Shown piece after piece: positions 1 to 5,771 of a DNA stretch of 8,484 nucleotides. Source of the stretch: Bacteroidota bacterium (GTDB taxonomy: Bacteria; Pseudomonadota; Alphaproteobacteria; Puniceispirillales; Puniceispirillaceae); the NCBI GenBank assembly GCA_009936825.1, contig JAACDV010000179.1:1-8484 (forward strand). Reading direction: 5' to 3'. The notes under the pieces were generated by a model. That model made no database searches. It was not told the DNA's origin and saw nothing but the letters and a program-made list of their open reading frames with translations. Position 1 is the stretch's first letter. Each line of letters starts with the position of its first letter. A program made the position numbers and the translations under genes.

Positions 1-991
1 TGCCATTTTCTTCAACAGCAAAGTTGCGGTCAATATCGCCCTCAGCCTGGGCAATCAACCCTTCGAGCGACATTCCACTATCAACGCTGCCATGGCTTGG
101 TTTTGTTTTCACATTATCTTGCATGACTGACCGGACTTTCAGTACGCGGGCACGGTTAATGTCACTGACAAATTCTTCGATATAAGGATCACTCGGGTTC
201 AACAGAATATGTTGTGGTTCGCCCTGCTGGACGATAAATCCGTCTTTTAGAATAACCAGATGATCTGCCAGCTTCAGCGCTTCATCAAGATCGTGTGTGA
301 TAAAAATGATGGTCTTGTGAAGGTCCTGCTGAAGTTCTAAAAGCAGGTCCTGCATCGATGTTCGGATCAGCGGATCAAGTGCAGAGAAGGCTTCATCCAT
401 CAGCATAATTTCGGCGTTCGAGGTCAGCGCCCGAGCCAAGCCAACCCGTTGTTGCATTCCGCCTGAAAGTTCATGTGGGTATTGGTCTTCGCATCCATCA
501 AGGCCGACGCGGCTAATCCAGCGCCGCGCATCGTCATCCGCGACGGACAGATCATCGCCGCGGACCTGCGGAGCCATCAGCGCATTTTCCACGACAGTAC
601 GGTGCGGTAACAGGGCAAATTTCTGAAACACCATCGACATTTTGGTCTGGCGCAATTCGCGCAGCTTCGCGCCGTCATATTCCATAATATTGTCGCCATC
701 GAGCATGATCTCGCCGGCAGTTGGTTCAATCAGTCGGTTCAAATGGCGGATCAAAGTTGATTTGCCTGATCCAGACAACCCCATGATCACCGTGATCAGC
801 CCGTCATTAATATCAATATTGATATTATTCAGGCCGATAACATGGCCGGTATCCCGTTGAATTTCGCTTTTGTCAATTCCATCATAAAGCATCGGGACGA
901 TCGAATCGGGATCTGCCCCAAAGATTTTATATAGATTGCGAACAGCGATTTTAGCAGTAGGGTTACCAGCAGTTTTGACTGAGGAAGACAC
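1..991 (-). CDS. proV: Glycine betaine/proline betaine ABC transporter ATP-binding protein, C-terminus cut off by window edge
   Basis: ATPase subunit of a quaternary-amine importer, acting on the cytoplasmic face to power uptake. The 330 visible residues include the Walker A loop GLSGSGKST (71-79), Q-loop Q123, ABC signature LSGGMQQR (175-182), Walker B IMLMDEAFSALD (195-206) and switch His233 (ITHD). An N-terminal extension before the nucleotide fold (IVPMLYDGIDKSEI) is typical of ProV/OpuAA rather than generic ABC ATPases. From about residue 305 the sequence (SLEGLIAQAEGDIDRNFAVEENG) looks like the start of a CBS domain, as in ProV; the rest lies outside the window. The start is a GTG at 991, chosen because AGGAG (1004-1000) sits 8 bases upstream and it follows the permease stop by only 18 bases. 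It is the third gene of the importer operon. Substrate range cannot be read from this subunit. Confidence 0.93.
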   Translation of the reverse strand, partial: MSSSVKTAGNPTAKIAVRNLYKIFGADPDSIVPMLYDGIDKSEIQRDTGHVIGLNNINIDINDGLITVIMGLSGSGKSTLIRHLNRLIEPTAGEIMLDGDNIMEYDGAKLRELRQTKMSMVFQKFALLPHRTVVENALMAPQVRGDDLSVADDDARRWISRVGLDGCEDQYPHELSGGMQQRVGLARALTSNAEIMLMDEAFSALDPLIRTSMQDLLLELQQDLHKTIIFITHDLDEALKLADHLVILKDGFIVQQGEPQHILLNPSDPYIEEFVSDINRARVLKVRSVMQDNVKTKPSHGSVDSGMSLEGLIAQAEGDIDRNFAVEENG

Positions 992-999
992 GAAAACGG

Positions 1000-1004
1000 C
1001 TCCT
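1000..1004 (-). promoter_or_regulatory. Shine-Dalgarno site that fixes the GTG start of the ATPase gene
   Basis: AGGAG on the minus strand, 8 bases before the GTG at 991. No ATG in this frame lies near it, and the first in-frame ATG (codon 34) is already inside conserved sequence, so the GTG is the best start. Confidence 0.7.
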
Positions 1005-1009
1005 GTAAT

Positions 1010-2023
1010 TTACATTTTGCGCGATTGATCAACGCGGGCCAGTGCGGCCTTTGAAACACGGTCAAGGATAATCGCCAACAGCACAATGGCAAAGCCGGCA
1101 ATAAATCCAACCCCAAGACGCAGATTATTAATTCCGTCAAGAACCAGTGTGCCAAGCCCCGGGGCCGACACCAGAGAGGCAATCACAACCATCGCAAGGC
1201 TCATCATAATGGTCTGATTAACACCTGCCATAATGTTGGGAAGCGCCAACGGAATTTCGACATTGATCAATTTCTGGTTGGAGGTCATGCCGTAAGCATT
1301 CGCTGCCTCAATCACATCTTTATCAACCAGCCGAATGCCAAGATTGGTCAGCCGGATAACAGGCACAATCGAATATAAAATGATCGCAAGGCCGTATAGT
1401 TTCGGCTCGGTAATCTTAAACAGGAAAATAAGCGGGATCAGATAAACGAAGGTCGGCAGTGTTTGAAGCATATCCAGAACAGGCGTGATCATACGCTGGG
1501 CATTATCATTCTTCGACATAAGAATGCCGATTGGCACTCCAAAAAGCGTACATATTACCGTGCAGACAAAAATGATCGACAGCGTTTGGATAGCGTAACC
1601 GTAATGATCGATGAACAGGAAAAAGGCAAAACAGGCAGCAACGAAAGTCGTGATGCGCCACGATTTTGCGGAAAGTTGAACGGCAAGTAGAATCAACGGC
1701 ACCAAACACCACCACGGCAATGTCGTGAACAGGGTCAATGTGCCGTCCAGCGCCCATGATAGCGGCTGGGTTAACGGGTCCAAAACCACGCGCAGGGCGG
1801 GTCGAACAGCAAGAAATCCTGATTCAAGGGATGCTGTCAGATCGCGCGTCTGTGGGATTGCAGCGCAGGCGTTGTGTAAATTATCCAGCGATGGAAACGG
1901 AAGTTCCCACCAAGCTGGCTCTTCACCCTTGAGCTTGCGAAGGGACATCAGCGACTTGGTCTTGCTGGTATCGCACCAATCGCGCATCGCCAGAAGATCA
2001 AAAATATTTGAATAGGCAGCCAT
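1010..2023 (-). CDS. proW: Glycine betaine/proline betaine ABC transporter permease
   Basis: Membrane subunit of the importer, 337 residues, close to the usual ProW length (about 350). It has a long polar N-terminal region (about 1-95), as in ProW, then hydrophobic segments at about 100-116, 124-138, 145-168, 185-203, 208-225, 272-290 and 304-320. The EAA loop that contacts the ATPase is clear at about 239-268 (EAANAYGMTSNQK followed by EIPLALPNIMAGV). The binding-protein-dependent transport (BPD_transp_1) fold covers about 145-325. The ATG is preceded by a strong AAGGAGAGG. The ATPase gene begins 18 bases after its stop, so the two are almost certainly co-translated from one message. It is separated from the upstream binding-protein gene by 127 bases that contain a stem-loop. 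The family assignment is secure; the exact substrate is inferred from family. Confidence 0.93.
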   Translation of the reverse strand: MAAYSNIFDLLAMRDWCDTSKTKSLMSLRKLKGEEPAWWELPFPSLDNLHNACAAIPQTRDLTASLESGFLAVRPALRVVLDPLTQPLSWALDGTLTLFTTLPWWCLVPLILLAVQLSAKSWRITTFVAACFAFFLFIDHYGYAIQTLSIIFVCTVICTLFGVPIGILMSKNDNAQRMITPVLDMLQTLPTFVYLIPLIFLFKITEPKLYGLAIILYSIVPVIRLTNLGIRLVDKDVIEAANAYGMTSNQKLINVEIPLALPNIMAGVNQTIMMSLAMVVIASLVSAPGLGTLVLDGINNLRLGVGFIAGFAIVLLAIILDRVSKAALARVDQSRKM

Positions 2024-2071
2024 GATGCAGCCTCTCCTTCATTATTTAATCAGCATAGGCCTAATCAGAAT

Positions 2072-2099
2072 GGCGCCACAACCAAGTGGCCGTGGCGCC
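2072..2099 (-). promoter_or_regulatory. Stem-loop between binding-protein and permease genes (possible attenuator or mRNA stabiliser)
   Basis: Perfect 8-base inverted repeat: GGCGCCAC (2072-2079) pairs with GTGGCGCC (2092-2099) around a 12-base loop. The stem is very GC-rich in an otherwise AT-rich 127-base gap. Read leftward it is followed by ATTCTGATT, not a clean T-run, so it is not a textbook terminator. In binding-protein transporters such structures often protect or partly terminate the first cistron so the binding protein is made in excess; that role is inferred here. Confidence 0.5.
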
Positions 2100-2150
2100 T
2101 AATTTTATCCGGAACGCAGTGCTTCATCGCGACCGGCAGGTCTTTTCAGA

Positions 2151-3164
2151 CTACAGGTTTGCGGACAGCTTTTTCTTGGCGTCGGCATTTACCCATGACA
2201 TCACAAGATCAGTATAGTTGGTCAAGATCCAGGCGGCAGCTTCGTCAGCTGATGCCTTGTTCTCTTCCTTCCATGCCAGCATCGTGCTGATCATGTCATT
2301 CGGGAATGACATATTACGGATGAAGTCAGCAGCGGCAGGCTCACGTGCAGCAAAGTCAGCTGTCATCGCGTTCAGCACTGGTGCGGACGGGAACCCGGAT
2401 ACGCCAATTTTGGCAGGGTCAGCGTCGGCACCCTGGTTGATGGCATGCTGGGCTGCATCAACGGCACCAATGTTGACTTTGGTCATCTTGTATTTGCCGA
2501 GAACCGCTGTTGGGCCCCAGTAATATCCAAACCATGGATCACCGTCAGCACAGGCTGATGCGATTGACGCACCAAGGTTTGCACCTGAACCGTGATCAAA
2601 CACTTCGATACCATTGGCCTCCAGCGCATGAACAACTTTCAGATTGTCGTTCACGACGCGGCAACCCCAGCCAACCGGACAGTTATGAAAACGCGCGCCA
2701 ACTTTTTCCGGGTTTGCCAGAATGCCTTCGATCGTTGCCAGTTCAGGATGCTTTTCAACGAGTGCTGTTGGAATCCACCAGCCCTCTTCACCACCATTGG
2801 CAAAAGCGTTTGATGCTGTGATAACTTTACCAGCTGCCTCCAGCTCGCTGTAGACAGTCGCTGAATTTTTCCAAACTTCTGGAACAATATCTGGCTGGCC
2901 GTTTTCAGCAAGCGAAGTCACCGCAGGAATTGTGTCGGTCGGGACAACTGTAACGTTACATCCATAACCAACTTCCAGAACATAAGCTGCAACAGCGGTC
3001 ATGGCCTCACCAGAGGCCCAGCCCATTGCACCGATGCTGACATCGCCACAATCTGCTTTCGCTGCAGTTACGTTTTTAACGTCCTCTTTAGGGGACAACA
3101 CTAGAAACAGGGCAATTGCTATCAGAATGGCGCCCAGAATTAGGGGTAACCTTTTGCTGTTCAT
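2151..3164 (-). CDS. proX: Glycine betaine/proline betaine-type ABC transporter substrate-binding protein
   Basis: Periplasmic ligand-binding subunit (OpuAC-type fold), 337 residues. One hydrophobic segment spans about 6-23 after a basic start (MNSKR), for export. Recognisable family blocks are GWASGEAMTAV (48-58), VPTDTIPAVTSLAENGQPDI (74-93), EVWKN (96-100), GEEGWWIP (125-132) and WFGYYWGPTA (211-220). Several Trp residues (W49, W98, W129, W130, W211, W216) could form the aromatic cage that holds a quaternary ammonium group. Five cysteines (39, 69, 162, 168, 205) may make disulfides, with C162/C168 close together. No lipobox is seen, and a cleavage site is not obvious until AAKA-D near 36. 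The start is supported by AAGGAG 6 bases upstream. It is the first gene of the importer operon, transcribed away from kynA. Choline, DMSP or another betaine are alternative ligands. Confidence 0.9.
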   Translation of the reverse strand: MNSKRLPLILGAILIAIALFLVLSPKEDVKNVTAAKADCGDVSIGAMGWASGEAMTAVAAYVLEVGYGCNVTVVPTDTIPAVTSLAENGQPDIVPEVWKNSATVYSELEAAGKVITASNAFANGGEEGWWIPTALVEKHPELATIEGILANPEKVGARFHNCPVGWGCRVVNDNLKVVHALEANGIEVFDHGSGANLGASIASACADGDPWFGYYWGPTAVLGKYKMTKVNIGAVDAAQHAINQGADADPAKIGVSGFPSAPVLNAMTADFAAREPAAADFIRNMSFPNDMISTMLAWKEENKASADEAAAWILTNYTDLVMSWVNADAKKKLSANL

Positions 3165-3543
3165 GTTTCACTCCTTTTCATTAAGTGTCATTGCCGCTGT
3201 TATAACGCCAAGACTAGTAAGAATTTTCTTCATAGTTACGAATCTTCTCTAATGGATAATGCTTGGGATATAAAGTGTCCATATAGCAAGAAAGCGAGCA
3301 AATTCGAAGTAACCGTTAAAATTTACCTACAGGAAAAAGATGCCTAACGCACCCCTTTTGTAATTTTTTCAACAGAAATTAGAGAATCTCAGCCGTAGGT
3401 TGGTCACATTTAGGTTTCGTTAATAATTAACAAAGTAACATAAAATATCTGAAACCACCCACAAATTAACAATTTTGTTGCCGAAATAGGTCAGGGCCAA
3501 TTAAGTTCATGATTCTCTATGACGGTGGTGGGGAGGGGCGAAG
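3165..3543. promoter_or_regulatory. AT-rich divergent control region between importer operon and kynA
   Basis: No gene is seen in these 379 bases. The region must hold the promoters of the leftward importer operon and of rightward kynA. Visible structure: a 13-base palindrome GTTAATAATTAAC (3419-3431); an inverted pair TTCTCTAAT (3245-3253) and ATTAGAGAA (3378-3386); a third copy of that core, GATTCTCTA (3511-3519); the short palindrome GAGAATCTC (3382-3390); and AACAATTTTGTT (arms of 5) near 3468-3479. A possible kynA promoter is TTGGTC (about 3400) with ATAATT 17 bases later, overlapping the 13-base palindrome, but it is weak. No convincing leftward -35/-10 pair was found. Confidence 0.5.
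3419..3431. promoter_or_regulatory. 13-base palindrome upstream of kynA, candidate operator
   Basis: GTTAAT-A-ATTAAC is a perfect inverted repeat about 113 bases before the kynA start. It overlaps the best rightward -10-like sequence, the place expected for a repressor site. It is short and AT-rich in an AT-rich region, so chance is possible. Confidence 0.3.
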
Positions 3544-4362
3544 ATGGTTGTGAAAGATGGTAACCCGGTTGGCGAGGGCCCCGTCACCTATGGCGAGTAT
3601 TTGCATCTGGACAAGCTGTTGGATGCTCAGCACCCGAGATCTGATGCACATGACGAGTTACTTTTCATCATCCAGCATCAAACAAGTGAGCTATGGATGC
3701 GTCAAGCCATTCATGAGTTGACCTCGGTGCGGCGCGCCGTCCAGCAAGGGCATTTGTCAGAATCCTTCAAAACGCTGGCGCGGTTGTCACGGATTTTTGA
3801 TCAGTTGAATAGTGCATGGGATGTATTGCGCACGATGACCCCGGCCGACTACACGCATTTCAGATCGACGTTAACGACGGCCTCAGGCTTTCAGTCTTAT
3901 CAGTACCGCATGATCGAATTCATTTTTGGCAATCGCAATATCAAAATGATGAAATCGCATGAACATTCCCCGGATATTTATGCCGCTCTGGCAGGTGAGC
4001 TGGACCAGCCTAGTCTGTATGATGAGGTTATTTGCCTGCTGTTTCAAAAGCTGGACGGCGATGCGGCGGAAATTCCGAACTTGCCGCGCGATAAACCGCA
4101 CGCCCCGATACCCGAAGTTCAGGCGAAGTGGAAATTCGTCTACCAGAATATTGATCAGCACTGGCAGTTATATGAGCTTGCCGAAAAGTTGATTGATCTA
4201 GAGGATTATTTCCGGCGCTGGCGCTTTAATCATCTGACAACGGTTGAACGAGTGATCGGGTTTAAGCGCGGCACCGGCGGCACTTCAGGCGTTAGTTATC
4301 TTAGCAAAATGCTGTCGGTCGAGTTATTTCCTGAACTGTGGCACGTGCGGGGCGAGCTGTAA
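3544..4362 (+). CDS. kynA: Tryptophan 2,3-dioxygenase
   Basis: Cytoplasmic heme enzyme that opens the indole ring of L-tryptophan with O2 to give N-formylkynurenine, the first step of the kynurenine pathway. All expected residues are present by alignment from memory to the Xanthomonas enzyme: F41 and H45 in FIIQHQTSELW, Y103 and R107 in PADYTHFR (binding the substrate carboxylate), SGFQSYQYR (114-122), heme-ligand H230 in RWRFNH, and T244 in GFKRGTGGTSGV. The end FPELWHVRGEL is typical. At 272 residues it is slightly shorter than the Xanthomonas form (298), with a short C-terminal tail and intact core. A strong GGAGG lies 7 bases before the ATG. No kynurenine formamidase or kynureninase gene is adjacent, so later steps must be encoded elsewhere. 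It is divergent from the importer operon. Confidence 0.97.
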   Translation: MVVKDGNPVGEGPVTYGEYLHLDKLLDAQHPRSDAHDELLFIIQHQTSELWMRQAIHELTSVRRAVQQGHLSESFKTLARLSRIFDQLNSAWDVLRTMTPADYTHFRSTLTTASGFQSYQYRMIEFIFGNRNIKMMKSHEHSPDIYAALAGELDQPSLYDEVICLLFQKLDGDAAEIPNLPRDKPHAPIPEVQAKWKFVYQNIDQHWQLYELAEKLIDLEDYFRRWRFNHLTTVERVIGFKRGTGGTSGVSYLSKMLSVELFPELWHVRGEL

Positions 4363-4449
4363 TCCACACTCAAAGCTGGCTAAGTGCAGCATTTACAATC
4401 GGAATATAGATTTTAACTAATAAATCGTCCCCTTAGGTCAACGTCCAAC

Positions 4450-4478
4450 TTGACACATGAGGGGGAGGCCTTTCTGAT
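4450..4478 (+). promoter_or_regulatory. Probable sigma-70 promoter for the MBL-fold gene
   Basis: Perfect -35 TTGACA (4450-4455), 17-base spacer, and TCTGAT (4473-4478) as a 4/6 match to the -10. Transcription would begin near 4485, about 58 bases before the ATG at 4543. The -35 lies inside a weak nested inverted repeat (GTCAA 4437-4441 with TTGAC 4450-4454; CCCCT 4429-4433 with AGGGG 4460-4464), which might instead be a poor kynA terminator. Confidence 0.4.
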
Positions 4479-4489
4479 GGTGTGTAAGG

Positions 4490-4501
4490 CATGCGCGCAT
4501 G
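4490..4501. promoter_or_regulatory. Perfect 12-base palindrome in the MBL-gene leader, candidate operator
   Basis: CATGCGCGCATG is a perfect inverted repeat just downstream of the predicted transcription start and 41 bases before the MBL start codon. This position suits a repressor roadblock. Its binding protein is unknown. Confidence 0.35.
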
Positions 4502-4542
4502 TTGAACGACCTTGAAGATTTTTTCGCAAGAGATTTGGTGAC

Positions 4543-5331
4543 ATGGAAGTAACGTTTTTTGGGGTTCGCGGATCAATCCCTGTTTCTGGCGAGGCTTTCG
4601 CCGCATATGGTGGTCATACATCATCCTACGAAGTTCTGTGCGATGACATTCAGATCATCATTGATACTGGCAGTAGTTTTCAGAATATCAAACTGCGCGA
4701 AGATATTCCCGTCCTGATTTTGTTCAGCCATTTTCATCACGACCACATTCAAGGCTTTACCTTCAACAGCAGTGTGTTTTCACATCAGAAAAACATTTTC
4801 CTATCATCGGCGTTGTGCGCCCCGGACCAGTTGCGCGATACGCTCCGCACCTATTTCAGTGGCGGTTATTTTCCGGTTGATGCGGTAAATATGCTCAGCC
4901 ATCTGTGCTTTGTTGAGTTCAATAAGATCAGTGAGATTGTCAACGCCGCGATAGAAATAGAAAGCATCCCGCTGAACCATCCGGGAGGCTGCGTTGGATA
5001 TAGTCTTACCAGCGGCACCAAGAAATTCAGCTATCTTCAGGACAATGAGTTTGAAGACAGCCAGAATGTGAGCCTTGGTACTTTCATTGAGAACTCAGAC
5101 CTTGTAGTCTGGGACGGAATGTTTACCGAGGCTGAACTTCCGGAGCGCGCGGGCTGGGGGCATTCATCACTTGAACAAGGCGTTGCTTTTGCCAAAGATC
5201 ATGAGGTGCGCCGCCTTGCCATCTCGCATCATGCCCCTTTCCGGACCGATGCGATGATCAAAATTTTTGAGGATGAGTATGGGACCGATCAAATCATCAT
5301 GGCTCGTGAGAACCAGCGGATCATTCTTTAG
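4543..5331 (+). CDS. MBL-fold (metallo-beta-lactamase superfamily) metal-dependent hydrolase
   Basis: A 262-residue single-domain protein, probably cytoplasmic as there is no signal peptide. The N-terminus EVTFFGVRGSIPVSG with YGGHTSSYEV (22-31) and IIIDTG (38-43) is the usual opening of a hydrolase group related to phosphodiesterases and RNase Z-like proteins. Metal ligands are visible: HFHHDH (H63, H65, D67, H68), H146 in LNHPGG, D191 in WDGMF, and the final SHHAP (H229/H230). GWGHSS (204-209) is a further conserved block. The complete ligand set says it is catalytically competent. The likely substrate is a phosphodiester or a similar ester; it is not a beta-lactamase in the resistance sense. 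The ATG has a weak AAGAG 10 bases upstream, but the conserved N-terminus supports it. A cyclic-nucleotide-binding protein follows 63 bases later on the same strand, suggesting nucleotide signalling. Substrate is unproven. Confidence 0.88.
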   Translation: MEVTFFGVRGSIPVSGEAFAAYGGHTSSYEVLCDDIQIIIDTGSSFQNIKLREDIPVLILFSHFHHDHIQGFTFNSSVFSHQKNIFLSSALCAPDQLRDTLRTYFSGGYFPVDAVNMLSHLCFVEFNKISEIVNAAIEIESIPLNHPGGCVGYSLTSGTKKFSYLQDNEFEDSQNVSLGTFIENSDLVVWDGMFTEAELPERAGWGHSSLEQGVAFAKDHEVRRLAISHHAPFRTDAMIKIFEDEYGTDQIIMARENQRIIL

Positions 5332-5394
5332 CCGCCCAATACCGATCACCCAATTTGTTTAATAGTGCAGCCTTTATCAAGAAGAAATCCAGAC

Positions 5395-5736
5395 ATGAAA
5401 AAAGAAAGTTTTCGCCAGTTTCAATCAGTTTTCAAAGCGGGTGATCAATCAGGTGAGGTCTATCTGTTGGTAAAAGGCGAGATAGGAATTTTTCTACCAA
5501 TCAATGATACCAAGACTCCTGATTTTATCGTCAATCCAAACGAGATTTTCGGCGAGATGGGCGTTATTGATAATGAATTGCGGATGGCCGAGGCGCGGTG
5601 CAGGGTGGAATGTGACATCATTTCGATGACCAAACGCGAATTTGATGATCAGGTAGATAAGGCGAATATTTTTGTGCGCGGCGTTCTAGGCGTCCTATCA
5701 CAACGTCTTCGCCAGATTCAAAAACCCAAGAAATAG
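5395..5736 (+). CDS. Stand-alone cyclic-nucleotide-binding-domain protein (CRP-like sensor without HTH)
   Basis: A 113-residue protein made of one cNMP-binding beta-barrel. Blocks in order are VFKAGDQSGEVYLLVKGEIG (12-31), matching the F-x-x-GD...Y-x-x-x-x-G-x-x-x pattern, DFIVNPNEIFGEMGVIDN (43-60), and RMAEARC (63-69). FGEMG and the following R-x-A are the phosphate-binding cassette, with E54 and R63 as likely ligand contacts, so binding may be retained. A C-terminal helix (about 83-108) follows, then a KPKK tail. There is no helix-turn-helix, kinase or channel domain, and the N-terminal helix common in the family is short. Start: the ATG at 5395 has AAGAAG (5379-5384) 10 bases upstream. 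An upstream GTG at 5365 would add ten residues but has no ribosome site. It probably shares a message with the MBL gene upstream and ends 35 bases from the convergent dehydrogenase. Its partner is unknown. Confidence 0.8.
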   Translation: MKKESFRQFQSVFKAGDQSGEVYLLVKGEIGIFLPINDTKTPDFIVNPNEIFGEMGVIDNELRMAEARCRVECDIISMTKREFDDQVDKANIFVRGVLGVLSQRLRQIQKPKK

Positions 5737-5771
5737 CCGATAAATTTACGTCTGCATTTGTGCTGCTAAAA

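Noticed and set aside
829..1182. Open minus-strand frame of 117 codons spanning the permease-ATPase junction
   Set aside because: It is in a different frame from both clear transporter genes and overlaps their conserved motifs; a shadow frame.
2218..2821. Plus-strand open frames opposite the binding-protein gene
   Set aside because: Antisense to a well-supported gene, with no recognisable domain; low-complexity Ala/Ser/Arg composition typical of shadows.
4429..4464. Nested inverted repeat as a terminator of kynA
   Set aside because: Stems are only 5 bases each, separated by bulges, and no T-run follows; the TTGACA within it is better explained as a -35.
4543..5331. Beta-lactam resistance enzyme
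   Set aside because: The fold is shared, but the opening GVRGSIPVSG block and lack of a signal peptide place it with cytoplasmic phosphodiesterase-like hydrolases.
5365..5394. GTG start giving a ten-residue longer cyclic-nucleotide protein
   Set aside because: No ribosome site precedes it, while the ATG at 5395 has AAGAAG at a workable distance and begins close to the domain.
5737..5771. Possible shared terminator between the convergent sensor and dehydrogenase genes
   Set aside because: Only 35 bases, with no inverted repeat or T-run that I could find.
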